DNA of 64,000 bases, from contig NC_083597.1 in NCBI RefSeq assembly GCF_020882245.1, forward strand, positions 51,376,152-51,440,151, written 5' to 3'. Position 1 is the first letter of the stretch, and each line of letters begins with the position of its first letter. The notes beneath the pieces were generated by a model, which saw only the letters and a list, made by a program, of their open reading frames with translations, did not search any database and was not told the origin of the DNA. A program made the position numbers and the translations under genes. This DNA comes from Rhopalosiphum padi (Eukaryota; Arthropoda; Insecta; Hemiptera; Aphididae). Positions 26,104 to 39,435 of the stretch are shown one piece after another.

Positions 26104-27029
26104 TCTATAATTTTTAATTAGAAATTTAGAAATCTATAATTAAATAATTAAAAATTTAGAAATCTATAATTTATTAATAAGAAATTTAGAAACCTTTAAT
26201 TTTTAATTATAAAATTGAAAATCTATAATTTATTTATTAGAAATCTATAATTTTTAATTAGAAATTCAGAAAATAGAAACTAGAAATTTGAAATTAGAAA
26301 TTAGAAATTTGAAATTTAGTAATCTATAATTTTTAATTAGAAATCTATAATTTTTAATAAGAAATCTATAATTTTTAATTAGAAATCTATAATTTTTAAT
26401 TAGAAATTTAGAAATCTATAATTTTTAATTAGAAATTTAGAAATCTATAATTTATTAATTAGAAATCTATAATTTTTAATTAGAAGTTCAGAAATTAGAA
26501 ACTAGAAATTTGAAATTAGAAATTAGAAATTTGAAATTTAGTAATCTATAATTTATTAATAAGAAATTAAGAAACCTATAATTTTTAATTAGAAATTCAG
26601 AAAGTAGAAACTAGAAATTTGAAATTAGAAATTAGAAATTTGAAATTAGAAATTAGAAATTTGAAATTTAGTTATCTATAATTATTAATTAGAAATTAGA
26701 AATTTGAAATTTAGTAATCTATAATTTTTAATTAGAAATTCAGAAATCTATAATTAAATAATTAAAAATTTAGAAATCTATAATTTTTAATTAGAAATTT
26801 AGAAATCTATAATTTTTAATTAGAAATTTAGAAATCTATAATTTATTAATTAGAAATCTATAATTTTTAATTAGAAATTCAGAAATTAGAAACTAGAAAT
26901 TTGAAATTAGAAATTAGAAATTTGAAATTTAGTAATCTATAATTTATTAATAAGAAATTTAGAAAACTATAATTTTTAATTAGAAATTTAGAAATCTATA
27001 ATTTTTAATAAGAAATCTATAGTTTTTAA
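26104..27029. repeat. A20, 926-bp class A block, type-1 start
   Basis: Pairs with A22. Confidence 0.94.
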
Positions 27030-27269
27030 TTTTTTGGCAGCAATAGTTCCATTTTTTTTTTTTTTGGCAGCAATAGTTCCATTTTGGGCAGCAAAGGTAC
27101 CATTTTTATTTTGGGCAGCAATAGTTCCATTTTTTTGGCAGCACAGGTTCCATTTTGGGCATCAATAGTTCCTTTTTTTTTTTGGGCAGCAATAGTTCCA
27201 TTTTGGGCAGCAAAGGTTCCATTTTTGAGCAGCAATAGTTCCATTTTTTTTTTTTGGATAGCATTAAAA
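27030..27269. repeat. B21, 9-monomer B block (240 bp)
   Basis: m1, one CAATAG monomer, then m15-m21. Pairs with B23. Confidence 0.93.
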
Positions 27270-28210
27270 TCTATAATTTTTAATTAGAAATTTAGAAATC
27301 TATAATTAAATAATTAAAAATTTAGAAATCTATAATTTATTAATAAGAAATTTAGAAACCTTTAATTTTTAATTATAAAATTGAAAATCTATAATTTATT
27401 TATTAGAAATCTATAATTTTTAATTAGAAATTCAGAAAATAGAAACTAGAAATTTGAAATTAGAAATTAGAAATTTGAAATTTAGTAATCTATAATTTTT
27501 AATTAGAAATCTATAATTTTTAATAAGAAATCTATAATTTTTAATTAGAAATCTATAATTTTTAATTAGCAAATTTAGAAATCTATAATTTTTAATTAGA
27601 AATTTAGAAATCTATAATTTATTAATTAGAAATCTATAATTTTTAATTAGAAGTTCAGAAATTAGAAACTAGAAATTTGAAATTAGAAATTAGAAATTTG
27701 AAATTTAGTAATCTATAATTTATTAATAAGAAATTAAGAAACCTATAATTTTTAATTAGAAATTCAGAAAGTAGAAACTAGAAATTTGAAATTAGAAATT
27801 AGAAATTTGAAATTAGAAATTAGAAATTTGAAATTTAGTTATCTATAATTATTAATTAGAAATTAGAAATTTGAAATTTAGTAATCTATAATTTTTAATT
27901 AGAAATTCAGAAATCTATAATTAAATAATTAAAAATTTAGAAATCTATAATTTTTAATTAGAAATTTAGAAATCTATAATTTTTAATTAGAAATTTAGAA
28001 ATCTATAATTTATTAATTAGAAATCTATAATTTTTAATTAGAAATTCAGAAATTAGATACTAGAAATTTGAAATTAGAAATTAGAAATTTGAAATTTAGT
28101 AATCTATAATTTATTAATAAGAAATTTAGAAAACTATAATTTTTAATTAGAAATTTAGAAATCTATAATTTTTAATCTATAATTTTTAATAAGAAATCTA
28201 TAGTTTTTAA
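27270..28210. repeat. A21, 941-bp A block (926 class plus 15), type-1 start
   Basis: Has one extra C at 27570 (TTAGCAAATTTAG) and a 14-bp tandem duplication of ATCTATAATTTTTA at 28161-28188. Contains AGATACTAG near 28055. Confidence 0.94.
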
Positions 28211-28732
28211 TTTTTTGGCAGCAATAGTTCCATTTTTTTTTTTTTGGGCAGCAATAGTTCCATTTATTTTTTGGGCAGCAATAGTTCCATTTTTTTTTTG
28301 GGCAGCAAAGGTTCCATTTTGGGCAGCAATAGTTCCTTTTTTTTTTTGGGCAGCAATAGTTCCATTTTGGGCAGCAAAGGTTCCATTTTGGGCAGCAATA
28401 GTTCCATTTATTTTTTTTTTTTTGGCAGCAATAGTTCCATTTTGGGCAGCAATAGTTCCATTTTTTTTTTTTTTTTTTGGCAGCAATAGTTCCATTTTTG
28501 GCAGCAATAGTTCCATTTTTTTTTTTGGGGCAGCAAAGGTTCCATTTTGGGCAGCAAAGGTACCATTTTTATTTTGGGCAGCAATAGTTCCATTTTTTTG
28601 GCAGCACAGGTTCCATTTTGGGCATCAATAGTTCCTTTTTTTTTTTGGGCAGCAATAGTTCCATTTTGGGCAGCAAAGGTTCCATTTTTGAGCAGCAATA
28701 GTTCCATTTTTTTTTTTTGGATAGCATTAAAA
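28211..28732. repeat. B22, 20-monomer chimeric B block (m8 allele c)
   Basis: Same structure as B20, including the hybrid m5. Confidence 0.93.
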
Positions 28733-29658
28733 TCTATAATTTTTAATTAGAAATTTAGAAATCTATAATTAAATAATTAAAAATTTAGAAATCTATAATT
28801 TATTAATAAGAAATTTAGAAACCTTTAATTTTTAATTATAAAATTGAAAATCTATAATTTATTTATTAGAAATCTATAATTTTTAATTAGAAATTCAGAA
28901 AATAGAAACTAGAAATTTGAAATTAGAAATTAGAAATTTGAAATTTAGTAATCTATAATTTTTAATTAGAAATCTATAATTTTTAATAAGAAATCTATAA
29001 TTTTTAATTAGAAATCTATAATTTTTAATTAGAAATTTAGAAATCTATAATTTTTAATTAGAAATTTAGAAATCTATAATTTATTAATTAGAAATCTATA
29101 ATTTTTAATTAGAAGTTCAGAAATTAGAAACTAGAAATTTGAAATTAGAAATTAGAAATTTGAAATTTAGTAATCTATAATTTATTAATAAGAAATTAAG
29201 AAACCTATAATTTTTAATTAGAAATTCAGAAAGTAGAAACTAGAAATTTGAAATTAGAAATTAGAAATTTGAAATTAGAAATTAGAAATTTGAAATTTAG
29301 TTATCTATAATTATTAATTAGAAATTAGAAATTTGAAATTTAGTAATCTATAATTTTTAATTAGAAATTCAGAAATCTATAATTAAATAATTAAAAATTT
29401 AGAAATCTATAATTTTTAATTAGAAATTTAGAAATCTATAATTTTTAATTAGAAATTTAGAAATCTATAATTTATTAATTAGAAATCTATAATTTTTAAT
29501 TAGAAATTCAGAAATTAGAAACTAGAAATTTGAAATTAGAAATTAGAAATTTGAAATTTAGTAATCTATAATTTATTAATAAGAAATTTAGAAAACTATA
29601 ATTTTTAATTAGAAATTTAGAAATCTATAATTTTTAATAAGAAATCTATAGTTTTTAA
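28733..29658. repeat. A22, 926-bp class A block, type-1 start
   Basis: Pairs with A20. Confidence 0.94.
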
Positions 29659-29898
29659 TTTTTTGGCAGCAATAGTTCCATTTTTTTTTTTTTTGGCAGC
29701 AATAGTTCCATTTTGGGCAGCAAAGGTACCATTTTTATTTTGGGCAGCAATAGTTCCATTTTTTTGGCAGCACAGGTTCCATTTTGGGCATCAATAGTTC
29801 CTTTTTTTTTTTGGGCAGCAATAGTTCCATTTTGGGCAGCAAAGGTTCCATTTTTGAGCAGCAATAGTTCCATTTTTTTTTTTTGGATAGCATTAAAA
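29659..29898. repeat. B23, 9-monomer B block (240 bp)
   Basis: Same structure as B21. Confidence 0.93.
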
Positions 29899-30824
29899 TC
29901 TATAATTTTTAATTAGAAATTTAGAAATCTATAATTAAATAATTAAAAATTTAGAAATCTATAATTTATTAATAAGAAATTTAGAAACCTTTAATTTTTA
30001 ATTATAAAATTGAAAATCTATAATTTATTTATTAGAAATCTATAATTTTTAATTAGAAATTCAGAAAATAGAAACTAGAAATTTGAAATTAGAAATTAGA
30101 AATTTGAAATTTAGTAATCTATAATTTTTAATTAGAAATCTATAATTTTTAATAAGAAATCTATAATTTTTAATTAGAAATCTATAATTTTTAATTAGAA
30201 ATTTAGAAATCTATAATTTTTAATTAGAAATTTAGAAATCTATAATTTATTAATTAGAAATCTATAATTTTTAATTAGAAGTTCAGAAATTAGAAACTAG
30301 AAATTTGAAATTAGAAATTAGAAATTTGAAATTTAGTAATCTATAATTTATTAATAAGAAATTAAGAAACCTATAATTTTTAATTAGAAATTCAGAAAGT
30401 AGAAACTAGAAATTTGAAATTAGAAATTAGAAATTTGAAATTAGAAATTAGAAATTTGAAATTTAGTTATCTATAATTATTAATTAGAAATTAGAAATTT
30501 GAAATTTAGTAATCTATAATTTTTAATTAGAAATTCAGAAATCTATAATTAAATAATTAAAAATTTAGAAATCTATAATTTTTAATTAGAAATTTAGAAA
30601 TCTATAATTTTTAATTAGAAATTTAGAAATCTATAATTTATTAATTAGAAATCTATAATTTTTAATTAGAAATTCAGAAATTAGAAACTAGAAATTTGAA
30701 ATTAGAAATTAGAAATTTGAAATTTAGTAATCTATAATTTATTAATAAGAAATTTAGAAAACTATAATTTTTAATTAGAAATTTAGAAATCTATAATTTT
30801 TAATAAGAAATCTATAGTTTTTAA
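29899..30824. repeat. A23, 926-bp class A block, type-1 start
   Basis: Pairs with A21 but lacks its two short insertions. Confidence 0.94.
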
Positions 30825-31358
30825 TTTTTTGGCAGCAATAGTTCCATTTTTTTTTTTTTTGGCAGCAATAGTTCCATTTATTTTTTTGGCAGCAATAGTT
30901 CCATTTTTTTTTTTTTTGGGCAGCAAAGGTTCCATTTTGGGCAGCAATAGTTCCATTTTGGCAGCAATAGTTCCATTTTTGGCAGCAATAGTTCCATTTT
31001 GGGCTGCAAAGTTTCCATTTTGGGCAGCAATAGTTCCATTTATTTTTTTGGCAGCAAAGGTTCCATTTTGGGCAGCAATAGTTCCATTTTTTTTTTTTTT
31101 TTGGCAGCAATAGTTCCATTTTTGGCAGCAATAGTTCCATTTTTTTTTTTGGGGCAGCAAAGGTTCCATTTTGGGCAGCAAAGGTACCATTTTTATTTTG
31201 GGCAGCAATAGTTCCATTTTTTTGGCAGCACAGGTTCCATTTTGGGCATCAATAGTTCCTTTTTTTTTTTTTGGGCAGCAATAGTTCCATTTTGGGCAGC
31301 AAAGGTTCCATTTTTGAGCAGCAATAGTTCCATTTTTTTTTTTTGGATAGCATTAAAA
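30825..31358. repeat. B24, full 21-monomer B block (m8 allele a)
   Basis: m2 starts GGCAGC as in B2. This block precedes the six-module repeat and differs from its B30 and B36 counterparts, which fixes the left edge of the repeat. Confidence 0.95.
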
Positions 31359-32036
31359 TCTATAATTTTTAATTAGAAATTTAGAAATCTATAATTTTTA
31401 AATAGAAATTCAGAAATTAGAAATTAGAAATTTGAAATTTATTAATCTATAATTTTTAATTAGAAATTTAAAAATCTATAATTAAATAATTAAAAATTTA
31501 GAAATCTATAATTTATTAATAAGAAATTTAGAAACCTTTAATTTTTAATTATAAAATTGAAAATCTATAATTTATTTATTAGAAATCTATAATTTTTAAT
31601 TAGAAATTCAGAAAATAGAAACTAGAAATTTGAAATTAGAAATTAGAAATTTGAAATTTAGTAATCTATAATTTTTAATTAGAAATCTATAATTTTTAAT
31701 AAGAAATCTATAATTTTTAATTAGAAATCTATAATTTTTAATTAGAAATTTAGAAATCTATTATTTTTAATAAGAAATTTAGAAATCTATAATTTTTAAT
31801 TAGAAATTTAGAAATCTATAATTTTTAATTAGAAATTTAGAAATCTATAATTTATTAATTAGAAATCTATAATTTTTAATTAGAAATTCAGAAATTAGAA
31901 ACTAGAAATTTGAAATTAGAAATTAGAAATTTGAAATTTAGTAATCTATAATTTATTAATAAGAAATTTAGAAAACTATAATTTTTAATTAGAAATTTAG
32001 AAATCTATAATTTTTAATAAGAAATCTAGTTTTTAA
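31359..32036. repeat. A24, 678-bp class A block, type-2 start
   Basis: Carries AAATTTATTAATC (normally TTTAGTAATC), shared with A30. Ends with the shortened AATCTAGTTTTTAA. Confidence 0.94.
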
Positions 32037-32571
32037 TTTTTTGGCAGCAATAGTTCCATTTTTTTTTTTTTTTTGGGCAGCAATAGTTCCATTTATTTTT
32101 TGGGCAGCAATAGTTCCATTTTTTTTTTGGGCAGCAAAGGTTCCATGTTGGGCAGCAATAGTTCCATTTTGGCAGCAATAGTTCCATTTTTGGCAGCAAT
32201 AGTTCCATTTTGGGCAGCAAAGGTTCCATTTTGGGCAGCAATAGTTCCATTTATTTTTTTTTTTTGGCAGCAATAGTTCCATTTTGGGCAGCAATAGTTC
32301 CATTTTTTTTTTTTTTTGGCAGCAATAGTTCCATTTTTGGCAGCAATAGTTCCATTTTTTTTTTTGGGGCAGCAAAGGTTCCATTTTGGGCAGCAAAGGT
32401 ACCATTTTTATTTTGGGCAGCAATAGTTCCATTTTTTTGGCAGCACAGGTTCCATTTTGGGCATCAATAGTTCCTTTTTTTTTTTGGGCAGCAATAGTTC
32501 CATTTTGGGCAGCAAAGGTTCCATTTTTGAGCAGCAATAGTTCCATTTTTTTTTTTTGGATAGCATTAAAA
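32037..32571. repeat. B25, full B block (m8 allele c) with CCATGTTGG
   Basis: Same markers as B3 and B31. Confidence 0.95.
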
Positions 32572-33477
32572 TCTATAATTTTTAATTAGAAATTTAGAAA
32601 TCTATAATTAAATAATTAAAAATTTAGAAATCTATAATTTATTAATAAGAAATTTAGAAACCTTTAATTTTTAATTATAAAATTGAAAATCTATAATTTA
32701 TTTATTAGAAATCTATAATTTTTAATTAGAAATTCAGAAAATAGAAACTAGAAATTTGAAATTAGAAATTAGAAATTTGAAATTTAGTAATCTATAATTT
32801 TTAATTAGAAATCTATAATTTTTAATAAGAAATCTATAATTTTTAATTAGAAATCTATAATTTTTAATTAGAAATTTAGAAATCTATAATTTTTAATTAG
32901 AAATTTAGAAATCTATAATTTATTAATTAGAAATCTATAATTTTTAATTAGAAGTTCAGAAATTAGAAACTAGAAATTTGAAATTAGAAATTAGAAATTT
33001 GAAATTTAGTAATCTATAATTTATTAATAAGAAATTAAGAAACCTATAATTTTTAATTAGAAATTCAAAAAGTAGAAACTAGAAATTTGAAATTAGAAAT
33101 TAGAAATTTGAAATTTAGTTATCTATAATTATTAATTAGAAATTAGAAATTTGAAATTTAGTAATCTATAATTTTTAATTAGAAATTCAGAAATCTATAA
33201 TTAAATAATTAAAAATTTAGAAATCTATAATTTTTTAATTAGAAATTTAGAAATCTATAATTTTTAATTAGAAATTTAGAAATCTATAATTTATTAATTA
33301 GAAATCTATAATTTTTAATTAGAAATTCAGAAATTAGAAACTAGAAATTTGAAATTAGAAATTAGAAATTTGAAATTTAGTAATCTATAATTTATTAATA
33401 AGAAATTTAGAAAACTATAATTTTTAATTAGAAATTTAGAAATCTATAATTTTTAATAAGAAATCTATAGTTTTTAA
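32572..33477. repeat. A25, 906-bp A block (905 class), type-1 start
   Basis: Has TTCAAAAAGTAG (normally TTCAGAAAGTAG), shared only with A31, and one extra T near 33232. Confidence 0.93.
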
Positions 33478-34020
33478 TTTTTTGGCAGCAATAGTTCCAT
33501 TTTTTTTTTTTTGGGCAGCAATAGTTCCATTTATTTTTTTGGCAGCAATAGTTCCATTTTTTTTTTTTTTGGGCAGCAAAGGTTCCATTTTGGGCAGCAA
33601 TAGTTCCATTTTGGCAGCAATAGTTCCATTTTTGGCAGCAATAGTTCCATTTTGGGCTGCAAAGTTTCCATTTTGGGCAGCAATAGTTCCATTTATTTTT
33701 TTGGCAGCAAAGGTTCCATTTTGGGCAGCAATAGTTCCATTTTTTTTTTTTTTTTTGGGCAGCAATAGTTCCATTTATTTTTTTGGCAGCAATAGTTCCA
33801 TTTTTTTTTTTGGGGCAGCAAAGGTTCCATTTTGGGCAGCAAAGGTACCATTTTTATTTTGGGCAGCAATAGTTCCATTTTTTTGGCAGCACAGGTTCCA
33901 TTTTGGGCATCAATAGTTCCTTTTTTTTTTTTTGGGCAGCAATAGTTCCATTTTGGGCAGCAAAGGTTCCATTTTTGAGCAGCAATAGTTCCATTTTTTT
34001 TTTTTTGGATAGCATTAAAA
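33478..34020. repeat. B26, full B block (m8 allele a), 543 bp
   Basis: As B1, with m12 ending ATTTA plus T7. Confidence 0.95.
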
Positions 34021-34903
34021 TCTATAATTTTTAATTAGAAATTTAGAAATCTATAATTTTTAAATAGAAATTCAGAAATTAGAAATTAGAAATTTGAAAT
34101 TTAGTAATCTATAATTTTTAATTAGAAATTTAAAAATCTATAATTAAATAATTAAAAATTTAGAAATCTATAATTTATTAATAAGAAATTTAGAAACCTT
34201 TAATTTTTAATTATAAAATTGAAAATCTATAATTTATTTATTAGAAATCTATAATTTTTAATTAGAAATTCAGAAAATAGAAACTAGAAATTTGAAATTA
34301 GAAATTAGAAATTTGAAATTTAGTAATCTATAATTTTTAATTAGAAATCTATAATTTTTAATAAGAAATCTATAATTTTTAATTAGAAATCTATAATTTT
34401 TTAATTAGAAATTTAGAAATCTATTATTTTTAATAAGAAATTAAGAAACCTATAATTTTTAATTAGAAATTCAGAAAGTAGAAACTAGAAATTTGAAATT
34501 AGAAATTAGAAATTTGAAATTAGAAATTAGAAATTTGAAATTTAGTTATCTATAATTATTAATTAGAAATTAGAAATTTGAAATTTAGTAATCTATAATT
34601 TTTAATTAGAAATTCAGAAATCTATAATTAAATAATTAAAAATTTAGAAATCTATAATTTTTAATTAGAAATTTAGAAAACTATAATTTTTAATTAGAAA
34701 TTTAGAAATCTATAATTTATTAATTAGAAATCTATAATTTTTAATTAGAAATTCAGAAATTAGAAACTAGAAATTTGAAATTAGAAATTAGAAATTTGAA
34801 ATTTAGTAATCTATAATTTATTAATAAGAAATTTAGAAAACTATAATTTTTAATTAGAAATTTAGAAATCTATAATTTTTAATAAGAAATCTATAGTTTT
34901 TAA
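34021..34903. repeat. A26, 883-bp A block (882 class), type-2 start
   Basis: One extra T near 34395 relative to A32. Confidence 0.93.
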
Positions 34904-35377
34904 TTTTTTGGCAGCAATAGTTCCATTTTTTTTTTTTGGGCAGCAATAGTTCCATTTATTTTTTGGGCAGCAATAGTTCCATTTTTTTTTTTGGGCAGCA
35001 AAGGTTCCATTTTGGGCAGCAATAGTTCCATTTTGGCAGCAATAGTTCCATTTTGGCAGCAATAGTTCCATTTTGGGCTGCAAAGGTTCCATTTTGGGCA
35101 GCAATAGTTCCATTTTTTTTTTTTTTTGCAGCAATAGTTCCATTTTTGGCAGCAATAGTTCCATTTTTTTTTGGGGCAGCAAAGGTTCCATTTTGGGCAG
35201 CAAAGGTACCATTTTTATTTTGGGCAGCAATAGTTCCATTTTTTTGGCAGCACAGGTTCCATTTTGGGCATCAATAGTTCCTTTTTTTTTTGGGCAGCAA
35301 TAGTTCTATTTTGGGCAGCAAAGGTTCCATTTTTGAGCAGCAATAGTTCCATTTTTTTTTTTTGGATAGCATTAAAA
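34904..35377. repeat. B27, 19-monomer B block (m8 allele b)
   Basis: B5 type: TTTGCAGC in m12 and AGTTCTATT in m19. m6 is one T shorter than in B33. Confidence 0.93.
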
Positions 35378-36022
35378 TCTATAATTTTTAATTAGAAATT
35401 TAGAAATCTATAATTAAATAATTAAAAATTTAGAAATCTATAATTTATTAATAAGAAATTTAGAAACCTTTAATTTTTTAATTATAAAATTGAAAATCTA
35501 TAATTTATTTATTAGAAATCTATAATTTTTAATTAGAAATTCAGAAAATAGAAACTAGAAATTTGAAATTAGAAATTAGAAATTTGAAATTTAGTAATCT
35601 ATAATTTTTAATTAGAAATCTATAATTTTTAATAAGAAATCTATAATTTTTAATTAGAAATCTATAATTTTTAATTAGAAATTTAGAAATCTATTATTTT
35701 TAATTAGAAATTTAGAAATCTATAATTTATTAATTAGAAATCTATAATTTTTAATTAGAAGTTCAGAAATTAGAAACTAGAAATTTGAAATTAGAAATTA
35801 GAAATTTGAAATTTAGTAATCTATAATTTATTAATAAGAAATTAAGAAACCTATAATTTTTAATTAGAAATTCAGAAAGTAGAAACTAGAAATTTGAAAT
35901 TAGAAATTAGAAATTTGAAATTTAGTAATCTATAATTTATTAATAAGAAATTTAGAAAACTATAATTTTTAATTAGAAATTTAGAAATCTATAATTTTTA
36001 ATAAGAAATCTATAGTTTTTAA
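35378..36022. repeat. A27, 645-bp class A block, type-1 start
   Basis: Pairs with A33 (644). It jumps from the GAAAGTAGAAACTAG section to the final segment, skipping about 280 bp of the 926 layout. One extra T near 35472. Confidence 0.93.
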
Positions 36023-36558
36023 TTTTTTGGCAGCAATAGTTCCATTTTTTTTTTTTTGGGCAGCAATAGTTCCATTTATTTTTTGGGCAGCAATAGTTCC
36101 ATTTTTTTTTTGGGCAGCAAAGGTTCCATTTTGGGCAGCAATAGTTCCATTTTGGCAGCAATAGTTCCATTTTTGGCAGCAATAGTTCCATTTTGGGCAG
36201 CAAAGGTTCCATTTTGGGCAGCAATAGTTCCATTTATTTTTTTTTTTTGGCAGCAATAGTTCCATTTTGGGCAGCAATAGTTCCATTTTTTTTTTTTTTT
36301 TTTTGGCAGCAATAGTTCCATTTTTGGCAGCAATAGTTCCATTTTTTTTTTTGGGGCAGCAAAGGTTCCATTTTGGGCAGCAAAGGTACCATTTTTATTT
36401 TGGGCAGCAATAGTTCCATTTTTTTGGCAGCACAGGTTCCATTTTGGGCATCAATAGTTCCTTTTTTTTTTTGGGCAGCAATAGTTCCATTTTGGGCAGC
36501 AAAGGTTCCATTTTTGAGCAGCAATAGTTCCATTTTTTTTTTTTGGATAGCATTAAAA
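36023..36558. repeat. B28, full B block (m8 allele c)
   Basis: B6 type; pairs with B34. Confidence 0.94.
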
Positions 36559-37484
36559 TCTATAATTTTTAATTAGAAATTTAGAAATCTATAATTAAAT
36601 AATTAAAAATTTAGAAATCTATAATTTATTAATAAGAAATTTAGAAACCTTTAATTTTTAATTATAAAATTGAAAATCTATAATTTATTTATTAGAAATC
36701 TATAATTTTTAATTAGAAATTCAGAAAATAGAAACTAGAAATTTGAAATTAGATATTAGAAATTTGAAATTTAGTAATCTATAATTTTTAATTAGAAATC
36801 TATAATTTTTAATAAGAAATCTATAATTTTTAATTAGAAATCTATAATTTTTAATTAGAAATTTAGAAATCTATAATTTTTAATTAGAAATTTAGAAATC
36901 TATAATTTATTAATTAGAAATCTATAATTTTTAATTAGAAGTTCAGAAATTAGAAACTAGAAATTTGAAATTAGAAATTAGAAATTTGAAATTTAGTAAT
37001 CTATAATTTATTAATAAGAAATTAAGAAACCTATAATTTTTAATTAGAAATTCAGAAAGTAGAAACTAGAAATTTGAAATTAGAAATTAGAAATTTGAAA
37101 TTAGAAATTAGAAATTTGAAATTTAGTTATCTATAATTATTAATTAGAAATTAGAAATTTGAAATTTAGTAATCTATAATTTTTAATTAGAAATTCAGAA
37201 ATCTATAATTAAATAATTAAAAATTTAGAAATCTATAATTTTTAATTAGAAATTTAGAAATCTATAATTTTTAATTAGAAATTTAGAAATCTATAATTTA
37301 TTAATTAGAAATCTATAATTTTTAATTAGAAATTCAGAAATTAGAAACTAGAAATTTGAAATTAGAAATTAGAAATTTGAAATTTAGTAATCTATAATTT
37401 ATTTATAAGAAATTTAGAAAACTATAATTTTTAATTAGAAATTTAGAAATCTATAATTTTTAATAAGAAATCTATAGTTTTTAA
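36559..37484. repeat. A28, 926-bp class A block, type-1 start
   Basis: Carries AGATATTAG, and TTTATTTATAAG near 37398 (normally TTTATTAATAAG); the second variant is shared only with A34. Confidence 0.94.
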
Positions 37485-37934
37485 TTTTTTGGCAGCAATA
37501 GTTCCATTTTTTTTTTTTTGGGCAGCAATAGTTCCATTTTTTTTTTTGGGCAGCAAAGGTTCCATTTTGGGCAGCAATAGTTCCATTTTGGCAGCAATAG
37601 TTCCATTTTTGGCAGCAATAGTTCCATTTTGGGCTGCAAAGGTTCCATTTTGGGCAGCAATAGTTCCATTTTTTTTTTTTTTTTGCAGCAATAGTTCCAT
37701 TTTTGGCAGCAATAGTTCCATTTTTTTTTGGGGCAGCAAAGGTTCCATTTTGGGCAGCAAAGGTACCATTTTTATTTTGGGCAGCAATAGTTCCATTTTT
37801 TTGGCAGCACAGGTTCCATTTTGGGCATCAATAGTTCCTTTTTTTTTTGGGCAGCAATAGTTCTATTTTGGGCAGCAAAGGTTCCATTTTTGAGCAGCAA
37901 TAGTTCCATTTTTTTTTTTTGGATAGCATTAAAA
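37485..37934. repeat. B29, 18-monomer B block (m8 allele b)
   Basis: B5 type that has also lost one of m2/m3; the ATTTA ending of m2 is absent. Pairs with B35. Confidence 0.93.
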
Positions 37935-38947
37935 TCTATAATTTTTAATTAGAAATTTAGAAATCTATAATTTTTAAATAGAAATTCAGAAATTAGAAAT
38001 TAGAAATTTGAAATTTAGTAATCTATAATTTTTAATTAGAAATTTAAAAATCTATAATTAAATAATTAAAAATTTAGAAATCTATAATTTATTAATAAGA
38101 AATTTAGAAACCTTTAATTTTTAATTATAAAATTGAAAATCTATAATTTATTTATTAGAAATCTATAATTTTTAATTAGAAATTCAGAAAATAGAAACTA
38201 GAAATTTGAAATTAGAAATTAGAAATTTGAAATTTAGTAATCTATAATTTTTAATTAGAAATCTATAATTTTTAATAAGAAATCTATAATTTTTAATTAG
38301 AAATCTATAATTTTTAATTAGAAATTTAGAAATCTATTATTTTTAATTAGAAATTTAGAAATCTATAATTTATTAATTAGAAATCTATAATTTTTAATTA
38401 GAAGTTCAGAAATTAGAAACTAGAAATTTGAAATTAGAAATTAGAAATTTGAAATTTAGTAATCTATAATTTATTAATAAGAAATTAAGAAACCTATAAT
38501 TTTTAATTAGAAATTCAGAAAGTAGAAACTAGAAATTTGAAATTAGAAATTAGAAATTTGAAATTAGAAATTAGAAATTTGAAATTTAGTTATCTATAAT
38601 TATTAATTAGAAATTAGAAATTTGAAATTTAGTAATCTATAATTTTTAATTAGAAATTCAGAAATCTATAATTAAATAATTAAAAATTTAGAAATCTATA
38701 ATTTTTAATTAGAAATTTAGAAATCTATAATTTTTAATTAGAAATTTAGAAATCTATAATTTATTAATTAGAAATCTATAATTTTTAATTAGAAATTCAG
38801 AAATTAGAAACTAGAAATTTGAAATTAGAAATTAGAAATTTGAAATTTAGTAATCTATAATTTATTAATAAGAAATTTAGAAAACTATAATTTTTAATTA
38901 GAAATTTAGAAATCTATAATTTTTAATAAGAAATCTATAGTTTTTAA
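37935..38947. repeat. A29, 1013-bp class A block, type-2 start
   Basis: Same length and layout as A5, A19 and A35. Confidence 0.93.
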
Positions 38948-39435
38948 TTTTTTGGCAGCAATAGTTCCATTTTTTTTTTTTTGGGCAGCAATAGTTCCAT
39001 TTATTTTTTGGGCAGCAATAGTTCCATTTTTTTTTTGGGCAGCAAAGGTTCCATTTTGGGCAGCAATAGTTCCATTTTGGCAGCAATAGTTCCATTTTGG
39101 GCAGCAATAGTTCCATTTATTTTTTTTTTTGGCAGCAATAGTTCCATTTTGGGCAGCAATAGTTCCATTTTTTTTTTTTTTTGGCAGCAATAGTTCCATT
39201 TTTGGCAGCAATAGTTCCATTTTTTTTTTTGGGGCAGCAAAGGTTCCATTTTGGGCAGCAAAGGTACCATTTTTATTTTGGGCAGCAATAGTTCCATTTT
39301 TTTGGCAGCACAGGTTCCATTTTGGGCATCAATAGTTCCTTTTTTTTTTTGGGCAGCAATAGTTCCATTTTGGGCAGCAAAGGTTCCATTTTTGAGCAGC
39401 AATAGTTCCATTTTTTTTTTTGGATAGCATTAAAA
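38948..39435. repeat. B30, 19-monomer B block
   Basis: m7-m8 are deleted (m6 runs directly into m9); m10 is CAATAG. Pairs with B36. Confidence 0.93.

Larger units (their letters stand above)
25582..28210. repeat. Two-module tandem duplication, copy 1 (2,629 bp)
   Basis: B20(522)-A20(926)-B21(240)-A21(941). It shares with copy 2 the chimeric m5 in B20 (CAATAGTTCCT ending) and the strong m2-m14 deletion in B21. The AGATACTAG variant lies upstream of both B20 and B22. A21 is 15 bp longer than its partner A23: a 14-bp local duplication at 28161-28188 plus one extra C at 27570. Confidence 0.93.
28211..30824. repeat. Two-module tandem duplication, copy 2 (2,614 bp)
   Basis: B22(522)-A22(926)-B23(240)-A23(926). 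The block starts lie exactly 2,629 bp from those of copy 1. The two short changes in A21 are absent here, so they arose in copy 1 after the duplication or were lost from copy 2. Confidence 0.93.
31359..39435. repeat. Six-module higher-order repeat, copy 1 (8,077 bp)
   Basis: Module order is A678-B535-A906-B543-A883-B474-A645-B536-A926-B450-A1013-B488 (A24 to B30). The next 8,082 bp repeat the same twelve blocks in the same order with almost the same lengths. Rare variants shared at matching positions include ATTTATTAATC (about 31438), CCATGTTGG in B25, TTCAAAAAG in A25, AGTTCTATT in B27 and B29, AGATATTAG in A28 and TTTATTTATAAG in A28. Confidence 0.93.
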
